Shown here piece by piece: positions 34,168 to 43,197 of a stretch of 64,000 nucleotides of DNA. The notes below the pieces were generated by a model. It worked only from the letters and a program-made list of their open reading frames with translations. It was not told the origin of the DNA and made no database searches. The DNA is taken from assembly GCA_018673255.1 (NCBI GenBank), contig JABHDC010000253.1, positions 1-64,000 of the forward strand, read 5' to 3'. The stretch's first letter is position 1, and each line of letters opens with the position of its first letter. Made by a program: the position numbers and the translations under genes. This stretch comes from Gemmatimonadota bacterium (GTDB taxonomy: Bacteria > Latescibacterota > UBA2968 > UBA8231).

Positions 34168-36842
34168 CAGCCTTGAGCTTTGATGAAGTCGGTCGTCTGC
34201 CGGCTGACGGTGACAATGTGGCTATCGCGATCCAACGTCTGGAGGCGGGTACCCTGGTGCACCTCGCTTCCGGCGACACTCAGCTATCTCACACGATCCT
34301 CGAGGGACATCGCTTCGCCGTGGCAGGCATCGCCGCGGGGGAGTCGCTGCTCTCGTGGGGACTGCCCTTTGGTGTCGCGCTTCGGGCCATTGCGCCCGGT
34401 GAATACGTGACCAATCCTGGTATGCTGGAGGCACTGGGCGGTCGGGCCATCGATTTCGAGTTGCCTGGCGTCCCGAACTTTGAGGACCGCGTCGTGCCTT
34501 ACGTGCTGGATGAAGCGAGTTTCGAGGTGGCCGCGGCACTGCCTCTGCGAACGGATGCGCCCACCTTCCGTGGATTTGATCGCGGGAAGCGTGGCGTCGG
34601 TACGCGCAATCACATTGTCGTGCTGGGGACGACGTCTCGTACTGCGGCATTTGCCAGACAGTTGGCAGCGCGTTGCAGCGATCTGCCGACGGGTGACCAC
34701 TTCGACGGTGTCGTCGCCGTGGCGCACACCGAAGGTGGCGGTCACCAGGCACCCAACAATCGGGATCTGTTGCTGCGCACGTTGTCGGGGTTTGCCACTC
34801 ATCCCAACGTCGGGGCTGTCCTGGCAGTTGACTACGGCAGCGAGGCTGTGACCAACGTCCAGTTGCAGAATGAGCTGCGGACGCGCGGATGCGACACGGG
34901 TGACATGCCGATGGCTTTTCTGTCGATCGATGGTGCATACGATTCGGTCCTGGACCGGGCTGAGTGTCAGATCCGTGAATGGGTAGCCCCCGTGTCGGCC
35001 ATCGAGCGCGTCGAGCGGGGCGCAGGAGATCTGAAACTGGCGCTGCAGTGCGGTGGCTCGGATGCCTTCTCCGGCGTATCGGGGAATCCCTTGGCCGCCT
35101 GGGTGGCGCGTGAGTTGATCCGCTGCGGCGGAGCGGCCAATCTGGCTGAGACCGACGAACTCATCGGTGCCGAACCCTACGTGCTCGACAAAGTCGCAGA
35201 CGTCGACACGGCGAGGCGATTCCTTGAGATGGTCGCTCGCTTCAAGGCCCGCGCCGCCGATCACGGGACGTCCGCAGAGGGGAATCCCTCGGGCGGTAAC
35301 AAGTATCGTGGCCTGTACAACATCGTCTTGAAGTCCATCGGGGCAGCGATGAAGCGCCACCCGGATGTCAGACTGGATGGATGTCTGGAGTATTCCGAAC
35401 CGATTCCGGCGCCGGGCTACTACTTCATGGACAGCCCGGGCAATGACCTGGAGTCCATCGCCGGCCAGGTCGCCTCGGGATGCAATCTGATCTACTTCGT
35501 GACCGGCAATGGATCGATCACGAATTTCCCCTTCGTGCCGACACTCAAACTGCTCACGACGACGGCACGTTTCGAGTTGCTCCGTGAAGACATGGACGTC
35601 AATGCTGGTGCCTATCAGGACGGCGCGTCGATGGATGACCTCGGCCAGAGGCTGCTGGATCTCAGCCTGCGCGTTTCCTCCGGCGAACGGAGTCGGGGCG
35701 AGGCGGCCGGTCATTCGCAGGTGTCGATCTGGCGCGATTGGCCCCGTACTTCAGCAGCAGGGCTGGAACAGGCGCTGGATACGAAGGAGCCGGATGGCAG
35801 ACCACTGCTGCTGACGCCACCCACAGGTGATCCGGCACCGGTGGTCCAGCTGCATGGTTTTGACTCTCCAGCCGGCTTCCATCTTCAGCGGATCGGCTTG
35901 GTCATGCCCACCAGTCTCTGTTCGGGACAGGTGGCACGCATGGCAGCCGAGCGTCTGCAGTCAAGGCACGGCGATGGGGAGATTCGATACTGTGCCCTCG
36001 TTCATACCGAGGGCTGCGGTGTATCGAGTGGGCCGAATGAAGACATCTACTCCCGCTCTCTCATCGGATACCTCACGCATCCATCCGTTGAGCAGGCGCT
36101 GCTGATCGAGCATGGTTGCGAGAAGACGCACAATGACTACATGCGCGCCTGCTTCGAGGCAGCTGGGGTTGATGGATCTCAGTTCGGCTATGCGAGTGTG
36201 CAACTCGATGGTGGGATCGACCGGTCCCTGCAGGTCGTCGACGACTGGTTCGCCCAGGTGTCTCCCGTGGTATCCATGGCGACGGTCACCGATCTGTCGA
36301 GACTACGGCTCGGACTGCTGTCCGGTGGTGAGCTGTCAGATGTGGCTGCCAGGGCAGTGGCACGAGTGACGGCGTGGATCGTCGGCGCAGGTGGCACGGT
36401 TGTGACGCCCGAGGCAGATCCCCTGCTGAGTGCGCAGGGCTTCATCGATTATCTCGGGTTGGAAGCTGCGCCGTCGCCGACTCTGGCCCATGGCCAGATT
36501 GCTGCAGCCGGCTTTCACGTGATGGAGGCGCCCGGTAAGATCTGGACCGAGAGTGTCACCGGTCTGGGCGCGACCGGCGTTGATGTCATGCTGGCGCATG
36601 TGGGCGAGCACCCATTGCCGGGGCATCCGATGATCCCGCTGCTGCAGTGGACGAGTTCGCCGCAGGTGGCATCGCTGTTCAGTGACGATCTGGATGCACA
36701 GACCGAGGGTGATGGCGCTGATTGGCCCGAGCAACTGGTGCGGCTGATTGAAGCCATGTCGCGCCAGGAAGTGATGCCGCTGTCGTTGCGTGGCAATGCC
36801 GACTTCCAGATCACCCGCGGACCGCTGGGCGTTTCGATGTAG
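34164..36842 (+). CDS. Double-length altronate/galactarate dehydratase (UxaA)-like protein
   Basis: UxaA/GarD enzymes dehydrate sugar acids such as altronate and galactarate and are about 500 aa; this one is 892 aa. Residues 10-95 are an SAF-type domain. Residues 130-555 match UxaA with RGVGTRNHIVVLG, LQCGGSDAFSGVSGNPLA, NPSGGNKYRGL and GYYFMDSPGNDLES. From about 560 a second UxaA-like module begins (FHLQRIGLVMPTSLCSGQVA). The Cys motifs are split: module 1 has HTEGGG (about 187), DYGSEAV (about 223) and DMDVNAG, while module 2 keeps HTEGCG (about 614) and EHGCEKTHND (about 650) but has lost the CGGSDAFSG region. One active site may form from both halves. It is coupled to aroC. Substrate unknown. 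Confidence 0.8.
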   Translation: MTALSFDEVGRLPADGDNVAIAIQRLEAGTLVHLASGDTQLSHTILEGHRFAVAGIAAGESLLSWGLPFGVALRAIAPGEYVTNPGMLEALGGRAIDFELPGVPNFEDRVVPYVLDEASFEVAAALPLRTDAPTFRGFDRGKRGVGTRNHIVVLGTTSRTAAFARQLAARCSDLPTGDHFDGVVAVAHTEGGGHQAPNNRDLLLRTLSGFATHPNVGAVLAVDYGSEAVTNVQLQNELRTRGCDTGDMPMAFLSIDGAYDSVLDRAECQIREWVAPVSAIERVERGAGDLKLALQCGGSDAFSGVSGNPLAAWVARELIRCGGAANLAETDELIGAEPYVLDKVADVDTARRFLEMVARFKARAADHGTSAEGNPSGGNKYRGLYNIVLKSIGAAMKRHPDVRLDGCLEYSEPIPAPGYYFMDSPGNDLESIAGQVASGCNLIYFVTGNGSITNFPFVPTLKLLTTTARFELLREDMDVNAGAYQDGASMDDLGQRLLDLSLRVSSGERSRGEAAGHSQVSIWRDWPRTSAAGLEQALDTKEPDGRPLLLTPPTGDPAPVVQLHGFDSPAGFHLQRIGLVMPTSLCSGQVARMAAERLQSRHGDGEIRYCALVHTEGCGVSSGPNEDIYSRSLIGYLTHPSVEQALLIEHGCEKTHNDYMRACFEAAGVDGSQFGYASVQLDGGIDRSLQVVDDWFAQVSPVVSMATVTDLSRLRLGLLSGGELSDVAARAVARVTAWIVGAGGTVVTPEADPLLSAQGFIDYLGLEAAPSPTLAHGQIAAAGFHVMEAPGKIWTESVTGLGATGVDVMLAHVGEHPLPGHPMIPLLQWTSSPQVASLFSDDLDAQTEGDGADWPEQLVRLIEAMSRQEVMPLSLRGNADFQITRGPLGVSM

Positions 36843-36860
36843 CCGTCGCGCAACAGGGTA

Positions 36861-37904
36861 CTAGTCGATCAGGGGCATCGTCACATTCATCTCGTCGGCC
36901 ACTTCGGCGATCTTCTCCCACACCATCTCGGGTAGATCGATGCCGGAGACCATGCGCTGCTGTCGTGTCTCTTCCTCGATCTCTCCAGGTGCGTAGATCT
37001 TGTCGACACCGGGTAGCGGACGGGCGGAGCAGACCCATTCAGCCAGGGCCTCGACTTCGTCCGTGTAGCTGTCCAGATCGGTGAAGGCGGAGATGTCGAT
37101 GGCGAGCACCATCACGCCACCACCACCGCCATCCTCCTTCGTACAGCCAGCGTGGGTCAGCGGGCCAACGAGCATTTCCACCATCATGGCGAGGCCGTGT
37201 CCCTTGTGACCAAATTGCCGCCCGCCGAGGGGAAGCACGCCTGTTGAGGTGTCGCGATACTGCTCGGCGTCGGTGACATCGTTGCCCTGCTGGTCGATGA
37301 GCCATCCCGGTGGCAAGGGCTCCCCCCGGATGATCTTCTGCTCGATTTTGCCCCCGGCGACAACGGTCATGGTCATGTCCAACATGAACGGGGGCTGGCC
37401 ATTTGCACGGGGGGCCGAGAAAGCGATCGGCTCCGGCCGTAAGCGGCGATCGGCACTGCCATGGGGGGCGAGGAACAGACCGCCCCCATTCAACCACACC
37501 ATACCGAGCATGCCCTGTGCGGCGATTCGGGGTGGATAATCGCCAAGACGACCTATGTGGCTGACCGATTTCAGGCCGATGAAGCCAAAGGTTGTGGTTC
37601 GGGCCTTCTCGATAGCGAGGTCGACGGCCCGCGTCACGGCGACGATGCCATTGCCACCCTTGCCGTCGTAGAGTGCGATCGCTGGGTTCTCGCGAATGAG
37701 ATCTCGATCTTCCCAGGGGATATAACCCTTCTTCATGGAACGGGCGTAACTCGGCAGAAACCAGGTGCCGTGGGAATCATGGCCGAGGAGGTGGCTGTCG
37801 ACGAGATGGTCGGCGACAATTCGGGCATCATCGTCGGGGATACCGGTAGCGGAGAAGATGTCGACGGCCAACTGACGCAACACAGCCTGGGGGACGATCG
37901 GCAT
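36861..37904 (-). CDS. Ldh_2 family (malate/L-lactate/ureidoglycolate-type) dehydrogenase
   Basis: This 347-aa NAD(P)-dependent oxidoreductase belongs to the malate/L-lactate dehydrogenase type 2 family, which reduces 2-keto acids or related compounds. It shows the family signature LLGHDSHGTWFLPSY near residue 40, SHIGRLGDYPPRIAAQG, FMLDMTMTVVAGGKI, and the Gly-rich PLGGRQFGHKGHGLAMMVE. Length is normal. GAGGAG precedes the ATG. It is the last gene of a minus-strand run with the ceramidase-like gene and carA and converges on the UxaA-like gene. Substrate unknown; a role in sugar-acid breakdown with the UxaA-like protein is possible but unproven. Confidence 0.87.
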   Translation of the reverse strand: MPIVPQAVLRQLAVDIFSATGIPDDDARIVADHLVDSHLLGHDSHGTWFLPSYARSMKKGYIPWEDRDLIRENPAIALYDGKGGNGIVAVTRAVDLAIEKARTTTFGFIGLKSVSHIGRLGDYPPRIAAQGMLGMVWLNGGGLFLAPHGSADRRLRPEPIAFSAPRANGQPPFMLDMTMTVVAGGKIEQKIIRGEPLPPGWLIDQQGNDVTDAEQYRDTSTGVLPLGGRQFGHKGHGLAMMVEMLVGPLTHAGCTKEDGGGGGVMVLAIDISAFTDLDSYTDEVEALAEWVCSARPLPGVDKIYAPGEIEEETRQQRMVSGIDLPEMVWEKIAEVADEMNVTMPLID

Positions 37905-37965
37905 GGGGCGATGGCTCCTCGTGAATGCGGTAGGGTGGTAAGGCGTCCTGTCGTCGAACCCTCTG

Positions 37966-39432
37966 TCAGCCTATCTCTGCGACAGGACGCTCGTCCATGC
38001 CCCACGTCAGCAGGCGCTCGGAGATCGCTTCCTCCAGGGCCTCCAGACAGCCAGGTGCGAGCGTGGCGACTTCCTCCTGATAGAGGCCGATGCCGTAGCG
38101 CTCGCGGGGTAGCATGTACGATTGAGACATGTTGCACAGCTCAATGATGAGCAGGGGAGTACCAGGAAAGCGGCGACGCAGATTCTGCTGCAACTGCTGA
38201 TACGGTTCGCCGCCCAGCATCACCCAGACACACTCGCCGATCTGCCACATCCACACGGTGACGTCGACGTGTGATGTGCCGGACGGGATCGCCTGGACCT
38301 TGCGCAGCATTCGCCGGCAACGCTCCACCCGCGCACGGCACTCGCGCACTGTCTCTGTCACTGTCTCATCGTCGGCTTCGGCCTGTTGCTGCCGCTGCAG
38401 CCAGGAATCGATGTCAGCCTCGATCTGTTCGACGGTGGGCAGGTCGATGATTGGCAGGGACAGATCAACGGTCTCGCTGCGGAAGCAATCGACGGGGCGC
38501 GAGGCATCCGGTGCCGCCCAGGACCAGACGCCGACGGTGGCACCCGAGACGATGGGATGTTCGTAGGTGAGTTGACGGCCAGCAGGTGGCATGCCTTCGA
38601 GGGTCGACAACACGGCGTGTCCCAGCTGGCGACCATTGCGGTCGGCAACCGCTGGATCTCCGACGAAACCTTCTGCCGGGCCGAGATTGCCGGCTGCCCC
38701 TTGCAGGAACAGGCAGGTCGCCGGCGAGTGCTGTTCGACCAACTCGCGCATGGCGCCGATATAGTCGGGGCTGATCAGCCGATTGCCCCAGGCCAATGTC
38801 GTCGGATGACAGGCGTAGTTTGCCAGCACGAGGCGGGCCCCCTGCTCTGTGTCGGCGCGCAGGACGATGAGAGTGTCGTCCGATTCTCCTTCAGGATTCG
38901 GGCCGCACACGAACATATCCCGCTCTTCGTCGCGGAAATCACGCTCCACGGCCAGGTCACAGTGGCCACGACCGACACTGATGTCGACAGGAGACAGGTT
39001 GGATCGGGCTTGCTCAAAGGCTTGCAAGCAGAGGCCAGGCAGGGCGTCCAGATAGGGGGCGATATGCTCGCCCCCCGGCTCCTGCGCCCGTTCACGATCG
39101 AGATTGATGGAGGCGTGGGTGTGCGAGAAGGTGACGATCAGTTGGTGTGGTGCACGACCGGTCCCGGCGGCCAGCGACGACAGCACGTCGTCCATCTCCG
39201 TGTCGCGCATCCAGCCCAGGTCCAGGCCGAAGAGCACGTGAAGATTCTCAGGATCGTCGACAGGGGCGATGCACAGGCAGGTGGCCATCAAGGGCCGGTG
39301 GATGCCTTCAGCCTGGTCGTGGAGTGCCGCGCCCCAGTTGCGGTGATACGCGTCGGCCGGCGGCGTGATGTCGATGCGGCCGATTCCCAGCTGACAGCGG
39401 CCGAGGGCAGTGTGCAGAGTCGGCGTCGGCAT
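37966..39432 (-). CDS. Neutral/alkaline ceramidase-like hydrolase
   Basis: This 488-aa protein resembles the N-terminal zinc domain of neutral ceramidases and related hydrolases. It has GIGRIDITPP at the start, VTFSHTHASIN near residue 100 with the zinc-type His residues, LANYACHPTTLAW near 205, and LFLQGAAGNLGP near 245. True ceramidases hydrolyse the amide of ceramide; the many bacterial relatives lacking the C-terminal domain have unknown substrates. No signal peptide is evident with the ATG at 39432. The frame continues upstream into carA without a likely start. Confidence 0.78.
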   Translation of the reverse strand: MPTPTLHTALGRCQLGIGRIDITPPADAYHRNWGAALHDQAEGIHRPLMATCLCIAPVDDPENLHVLFGLDLGWMRDTEMDDVLSSLAAGTGRAPHQLIVTFSHTHASINLDRERAQEPGGEHIAPYLDALPGLCLQAFEQARSNLSPVDISVGRGHCDLAVERDFRDEERDMFVCGPNPEGESDDTLIVLRADTEQGARLVLANYACHPTTLAWGNRLISPDYIGAMRELVEQHSPATCLFLQGAAGNLGPAEGFVGDPAVADRNGRQLGHAVLSTLEGMPPAGRQLTYEHPIVSGATVGVWSWAAPDASRPVDCFRSETVDLSLPIIDLPTVEQIEADIDSWLQRQQQAEADDETVTETVRECRARVERCRRMLRKVQAIPSGTSHVDVTVWMWQIGECVWVMLGGEPYQQLQQNLRRRFPGTPLLIIELCNMSQSYMLPRERYGIGLYQEEVATLAPGCLEALEEAISERLLTWGMDERPVAEIG

Positions 39433-39443
39433 CAGTGGTCGCC

Positions 39444-40550
39444 TTACGCCGAGTGACGCTGCATCAGTTCGGCGAAATAGCCGAACAGGTGATCGCTGTC
39501 GTGCGGCCCGGGAGATGCTTCCGGGTGACACTGAATCGAGAAGATTGGCCGCTGGCGATGCTGGAAACCTTCCACGCAGCCATCGTTGAGATTGTTGCGA
39601 GTGACTTCCAGCACATCCGGCAGGCTGTCACCCTTGACGCCCCATCCGTGGTTTTCCGACGTGATCAGGATGCGGTCGGAGGCGTGTTCCTTGATAGGCT
39701 GGTTGGCGCCACGATGGCCGAACTTCAGCTTGTAGATCTCGGCACCGAAGGCCAGGCCGAGGATTTCGTGGCCCAGGCAGATGCCGAACATCGGCAGATC
39801 GGCGGTCTCGATGAGCTGCCGTGTCGTGGCGATCGCATAATCGAGGGGGCGAGGATCACCGGGACCATTGGACAGGAAGATCCCGTCCGGCTTGTGAGCC
39901 AGTGCCTCCTGCGCGCTGGTCCTGGCGGGCACGACCGTCACACGGCAGCCGGCTTCGACAAGCTTGCGGACGATGCTCCGCTTGATGCCAAAGTCATAGG
40001 CCACCACGTGGGCACGCGCTTCTGACTCGGGCTCGACCACATAGGTCTCTTCACACGTGACCTCTCCGGCCATGTCCCTGCCCTCAAGGCCCTCCCATGC
40101 ACGGGCCCGCTCGACCAAGGCTTCAGGATCTGTCTCGGTTGTGGAGACGGCGGCATTCATCGCGCCTTCGGTGCGCACGTGGCGGACCAGCTGGCGTGTG
40201 TCGATGTCTTCGACGCCGATGACACCGTGCTCCTCCATGTATTCGACCAGCCCGCTTGTGGCGCGCTGATTCGATGGCCGACGACAGCACTGTTTCATGA
40301 CAAAGGCACGCACGTGCGGCCTCGAGGACTCATCATCCTCGGGTGTGACACCGTAGTTGCCAATGTGCGGGTAGGTCATCGTGACCATCTGGCCAGCATA
40401 AGAGGGATCGGTGAGGATCTCCTGGTAGCCGGTCATACTGGTATTGAAGACCATCTCACCAAAGACCTCGCCGCTGCCGGCGACACAGTGGCCTTGGAAG
40501 GTGGTTCCATCGGCGAGGGCGATCAGGGCGGGGCGAGTCGGCGGCGTCAT
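39444..40550 (-). CDS. carA: Carbamoyl-phosphate synthase small (glutaminase) subunit
   Basis: This 368-aa subunit hydrolyses glutamine and passes ammonia to CarB for carbamoyl phosphate, the entry to pyrimidines and arginine. The N-terminal domain has GEMVFNTSMTGYQEILTDPS. The class I glutaminase has the nucleophile in MFGICLGHEILGLAFG, ENHGWGV, and the His-Glu pair in SIQCHPEASPGP. The ATG at 40550 aligns with family starts; an upstream in-frame ATG at 40661 would run into the terminator of the SWIB gene. carB is not in this window. Confidence 0.93.
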   Translation of the reverse strand: MTPPTRPALIALADGTTFQGHCVAGSGEVFGEMVFNTSMTGYQEILTDPSYAGQMVTMTYPHIGNYGVTPEDDESSRPHVRAFVMKQCCRRPSNQRATSGLVEYMEEHGVIGVEDIDTRQLVRHVRTEGAMNAAVSTTETDPEALVERARAWEGLEGRDMAGEVTCEETYVVEPESEARAHVVAYDFGIKRSIVRKLVEAGCRVTVVPARTSAQEALAHKPDGIFLSNGPGDPRPLDYAIATTRQLIETADLPMFGICLGHEILGLAFGAEIYKLKFGHRGANQPIKEHASDRILITSENHGWGVKGDSLPDVLEVTRNNLNDGCVEGFQHRQRPIFSIQCHPEASPGPHDSDHLFGYFAELMQRHSA

Positions 40551-40660
40551 CTGTTGCTGGAATCCGAAAGTGAGTAGGGGCGAACGTATACGATTCGAGC
40601 AGTCTGTATTTCGGACGGGTAATATACAGGACCACCAGCAGCCGTCGAGAGGACCGTACA

Positions 40661-40698
40661 TAAAAAGAGAGGAGCTCCCTATACTGGGAACTCCTCTC
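40661..40698 (-). terminator. Rho-independent terminator of the SWIB gene
   Basis: On the minus strand GAGAGGAGTTCCC (40698-40686) and GGGAGCTCCTCTC (40679-40667) form a 13-bp stem with one wobble pair and a 6-base loop. TTTTTA follows. It lies 42 bases past the stop of the SWIB gene and separates it from carA. Confidence 0.88.
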
Positions 40699-40740
40699 CG
40701 TGCTGTGGTAAGGTCTACTGCAGGTACAGGATACGGCGCC

Positions 40741-41352
40741 TTACTTCAGGTGCTTGTTGACGAGTTTGATCATCTCAAACATACTGACCTGCTTCTTCCC
40801 ACCAAAGATGTTCCGAAGCTTCTCGTCGGCGTTGATCATGCGCCGATTCTGCGTGTCCTGCAGGTTGTTCTTCTTGATGTAAGCCCACAGCTTCTTGACG
40901 ACCTGTGTGCGAGGCAGCGGCTTGCCACCTACAACAACCCCGAGGGCTGTGTCCGGCTGAAGCGGACGCATGAACGAGGGATTGGGCTTACGCTTTACCT
41001 TCTTATCTTTTTTTTTTGCCGCTGTCTTCTTAGCGGCAGGCTTCTTTGCGACAACCTTCTTGGCGGCTGCCTTCTTTTTCGGTGCGGCTTTCTTGGCTGC
41101 GGCCTTCTTCGGTGCGGCCTTCTTCACCGTCTTCTTAGCTGCTGCCTTCTTCACCGTCTTCTTGGCTGCTGCCTTTTTCACCGTCTTCTTAGCTGCTGCC
41201 TTCTTCACCGTCTTCTTGGCTGCGGGCTTCTTCTTCGCGACAACCTTCTTCTTGGCGGCTGCCTTCTTCTTCGGTGCCGTCTTCTTCGCCGCAGTCTTCT
41301 TCGGTGCGGCCTTCTTGGCCACCTTCTTCTTTGCGGCCTTCTTCTTCGCCAT
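40741..41352 (-). CDS. SWIB/MDM2-domain protein with histone-H1-like Lys/Ala-rich tail
   Basis: This 203-aa protein has two parts. Residues 1-120 are almost only Lys, Ala, Pro, Thr and Val ([18 protein letters not shown] and similar) and include four tandem AAAKKTVKK units. This is like the C-terminal tail of histone H1 and bacterial H1-like proteins, which bind DNA without sequence preference. Residues 125-203 form a SWIB domain ([52 protein letters not shown]), a fold named after chromatin-remodelling subunits and also found in Chlamydiae and some other bacteria. AAGGAG precedes the ATG. A monocistronic unit with its own terminator suggests an abundant nucleoid protein; that is inference. 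Confidence 0.92.
   Translation of the reverse strand: MAKKKAAKKKVAKKAAPKKTAAKKTAPKKKAAAKKKVVAKKKPAAKKTVKKAAAKKTVKKAAAKKTVKKAAAKKTVKKAAPKKAAAKKAAPKKKAAAKKVVAKKPAAKKTAAKKKDKKVKRKPNPSFMRPLQPDTALGVVVGGKPLPRTQVVKKLWAYIKKNNLQDTQNRRMINADEKLRNIFGGKKQVSMFEMIKLVNKHLK
41117..41224. repeat. Four tandem 27-bp repeats inside the SWIB gene
   Basis: Units start at 41117, 41144, 41171 and 41198 and are nearly identical (alternating ttag/ttgg at one position and one ttttt variant). Each encodes nine residues of the basic tail. Such runs can change copy number by slippage, so tail length may differ between strains. Confidence 0.85.
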
Positions 41353-41745
41353 CGTGCTTTCTCCTTATGTGCGCGTTTGGCAACTCATCGAGGCCGGTGG
41401 CCTCAAGCAAGGCAAATTGATGTTCTCCCTAAGTCGTTGTCGCATGCGTCAACCCGGAGCGGCCGTCACATCGTCTCCGGGGCAACTTTGCCGATTCCCT
41501 CCCTCATCAAGAACCGGCATGCTAAGTACCTGTGCGACAATCAGGTGAAAGATAGCGAGCGATTTTTCCTCAGGTCAAGGAGAAAGTCGCGACTTTACAG
41601 AGAGCGGGGGGGGTAGCGTGCCTGATATTGGGCATGCTTTGGGGTGCGAATTCTTTGACAGTATTTCGGCCCCCGGCTATCATAGAAATCTGCCTCGCCC
41701 CGCGTCCCATCAGTTGTCAATCACACGCCATCAGGAGATCCGCCG
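41353..41745. other. Divergent intergenic region between the SWIB gene and proC
   Basis: About 390 bases hold the start region of the SWIB gene (minus) and the proC operon (plus). The proC-side promoter is listed separately. I did not find an equally clear promoter for the SWIB gene, and no RNA gene is visible. Confidence 0.45.
41655..41683 (+). promoter_or_regulatory. Near-consensus sigma70 promoter of the proC operon
   Basis: TTGACA at 41655-41660 and TATCAT at 41678-41683 are separated by exactly 17 bases. The start of proC lies 63 bases after the -10 box. This is the best promoter match I found in the window. Confidence 0.78.
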
Positions 41746-42570
41746 GTGACCTCGGCCAAACCGTGCAGCGTCGGAATCGTGGGTGCCGGGAACATGGGTG
41801 GCAGTTTGCTTCACGGGCTGCTCGACGCCGGCATGGAGCCGGATCGACTGACGGCCGTGGACCAGCGCGCTGACATCCTCGCCCCTCTGAACGAACGCGG
41901 CGTGATCACCGGAGCCGACCTGGCGTTGGCGTGTGATCAGCGTGATATCGTCATCGTCGGTGTGAAGCCAACCGGTGCTCCTGGACTGCTCAAGGCACTG
42001 TCTGCTCACCTCTCCGAGACCCAGCCTCTGGTCTCCATCATGGCGGGTGTCCCGATGGCGAGGATCGCCGAATTGCTCGGTCGGTCGCAGCCGATTGTTC
42101 GGGTCATGCCACAGACCCTGGTGCGACTGCAGGCCGGTGCCACCGCAGTCGCTGGTGGTGAGCACGCATCTGCTGCGCAGGTTCAAATGGTCGTAGACCT
42201 CTTTGCACAGGTCGGCACCACCGTCGAGGTCAGCGAGTCACTGCTCGACGCTGTGACCGGCCTGTCGGGCAGCGGGCCGGCGTACGTCTATACCGTCATC
42301 GAAGCACTCGCCGATGGTGGCGTGAAGGCAGGGCTGCCCCGCGAGACGGCACTGCAGCTGGCGGCGCAGACCGTTGCCGGTGCGGGGCGCATGGTGCTGG
42401 AGTCGCAGCAGCATCCGGCGCAACTGCGTGATCAGGTGACCTCGCCCGGCGGCACGACCATTGCAGGACTTGCCGAACTCGAAGCGGGCGGCGTGAGGCA
42501 TGCATTCATCCGCGCCGTCGAAGCTGCTGCCAAGCGTGCGCAGGAATTGGGGCGGGAGAGTGGTTCGTGA
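41746..42570 (+). CDS. proC: Pyrroline-5-carboxylate reductase
   Basis: This 274-aa enzyme makes proline from pyrroline-5-carboxylate with NAD(P)H. The dinucleotide-binding motif SVGIVGAGNMGGSLLHGLL is at residues 8-26. The family signature is near the C-terminus: SGSGPAYVYTVIEALADGG and QVTSPGGTTIAGLAELE. The start is a GTG preceded by AGGAG. It is the first gene after the near-consensus promoter and overlaps hisH by GTGA. proB lies three genes downstream, so both ends of the proline pathway share the transcript; proA is not here. Confidence 0.95.
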   Translation: MTSAKPCSVGIVGAGNMGGSLLHGLLDAGMEPDRLTAVDQRADILAPLNERGVITGADLALACDQRDIVIVGVKPTGAPGLLKALSAHLSETQPLVSIMAGVPMARIAELLGRSQPIVRVMPQTLVRLQAGATAVAGGEHASAAQVQMVVDLFAQVGTTVEVSESLLDAVTGLSGSGPAYVYTVIEALADGGVKAGLPRETALQLAAQTVAGAGRMVLESQQHPAQLRDQVTSPGGTTIAGLAELEAGGVRHAFIRAVEAAAKRAQELGRESGS

Positions 42571-43169
42571 TTGCCATCATCGACTATGGGATGGGCAATC
42601 TTCGCAGTGTAGAAAAGGCCTTTCAGTTCCTCGGCTTCGATGCACAGATCATCACCGACGCCGATGAACTGACCGACGCAATGCACCTGGTCCTGCCAGG
42701 AGACGCGGCCTTCGGTGATGCCATGCGCAATCTGTGCGACGGAGGATGGGATCAACGGATCCGCGATCACGTATCCACAGGGAGACCCTTCCTGGGGATC
42801 TGCGTGGGATTGCAGTTGATGTTCGCTACCTCAGAAGAGATGGGTGAACACACCGGACTCAGTCTGTTGCCCGGTCGCTGCGTGCGATTCCCAAAGACGG
42901 AGAAGGTACCGCAGATCGGCTGGAACCAGATCGACGCCCACACGCCATCGCCCCTGCTGGAAGGCATCGAGGATGGCAGCTTCTTCTACTTTGTCCACTC
43001 CTACTATGTGCAGGCAGATGTCGATGCCGATCAACTGGCAACGACACAATACGGTATCCAGTACACCAGCGTTGCCGGTCGCGACAATGTATTCGGGGTG
43101 CAGTTCCATCCGGAGAAGAGCCAGAAGATCGGTCTGAGACTGCTTACCAATTTCGCGAACTTCAAGTAG
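42567..43169 (+). CDS. hisH: Imidazole glycerol phosphate synthase, glutaminase subunit
   Basis: This 200-aa class I glutamine amidotransferase supplies ammonia to HisF in histidine synthesis. It has [15 protein letters not shown] at the start, the nucleophile in [13 protein letters not shown] near residue 79, and the His-Glu pair in [13 protein letters not shown]. The GTG start overlaps the stop of proC, showing coupling. hisF follows after 28 bases. hisA, which usually lies between hisH and hisF, is absent. Confidence 0.95.
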   Translation: MIAIIDYGMGNLRSVEKAFQFLGFDAQIITDADELTDAMHLVLPGDAAFGDAMRNLCDGGWDQRIRDHVSTGRPFLGICVGLQLMFATSEEMGEHTGLSLLPGRCVRFPKTEKVPQIGWNQIDAHTPSPLLEGIEDGSFFYFVHSYYVQADVDADQLATTQYGIQYTSVAGRDNVFGVQFHPEKSQKIGLRLLTNFANFK

Positions 43170-43197
43170 AGTCTTCCCCTCGCACGAGAAGAGCGCC

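Noticed and set aside
34284..35714. 476-aa open frame on the minus strand opposite the UxaA-like gene
   Set aside because: Protein motifs support the plus-strand frame; the antisense frame is a by-product of GC-rich codons.
38386..39456. 356-aa open frame on the plus strand
   Set aside because: It is antisense to the ceramidase-like gene, which has clear motifs.
40970..41548. 192-aa Phe/Ala-rich open frame opposite the SWIB gene
   Set aside because: It is the reverse reading of Lys/Ala codons (AAG to CTT, and GCC to GGC); its apparent membrane segments are an artefact of composition.
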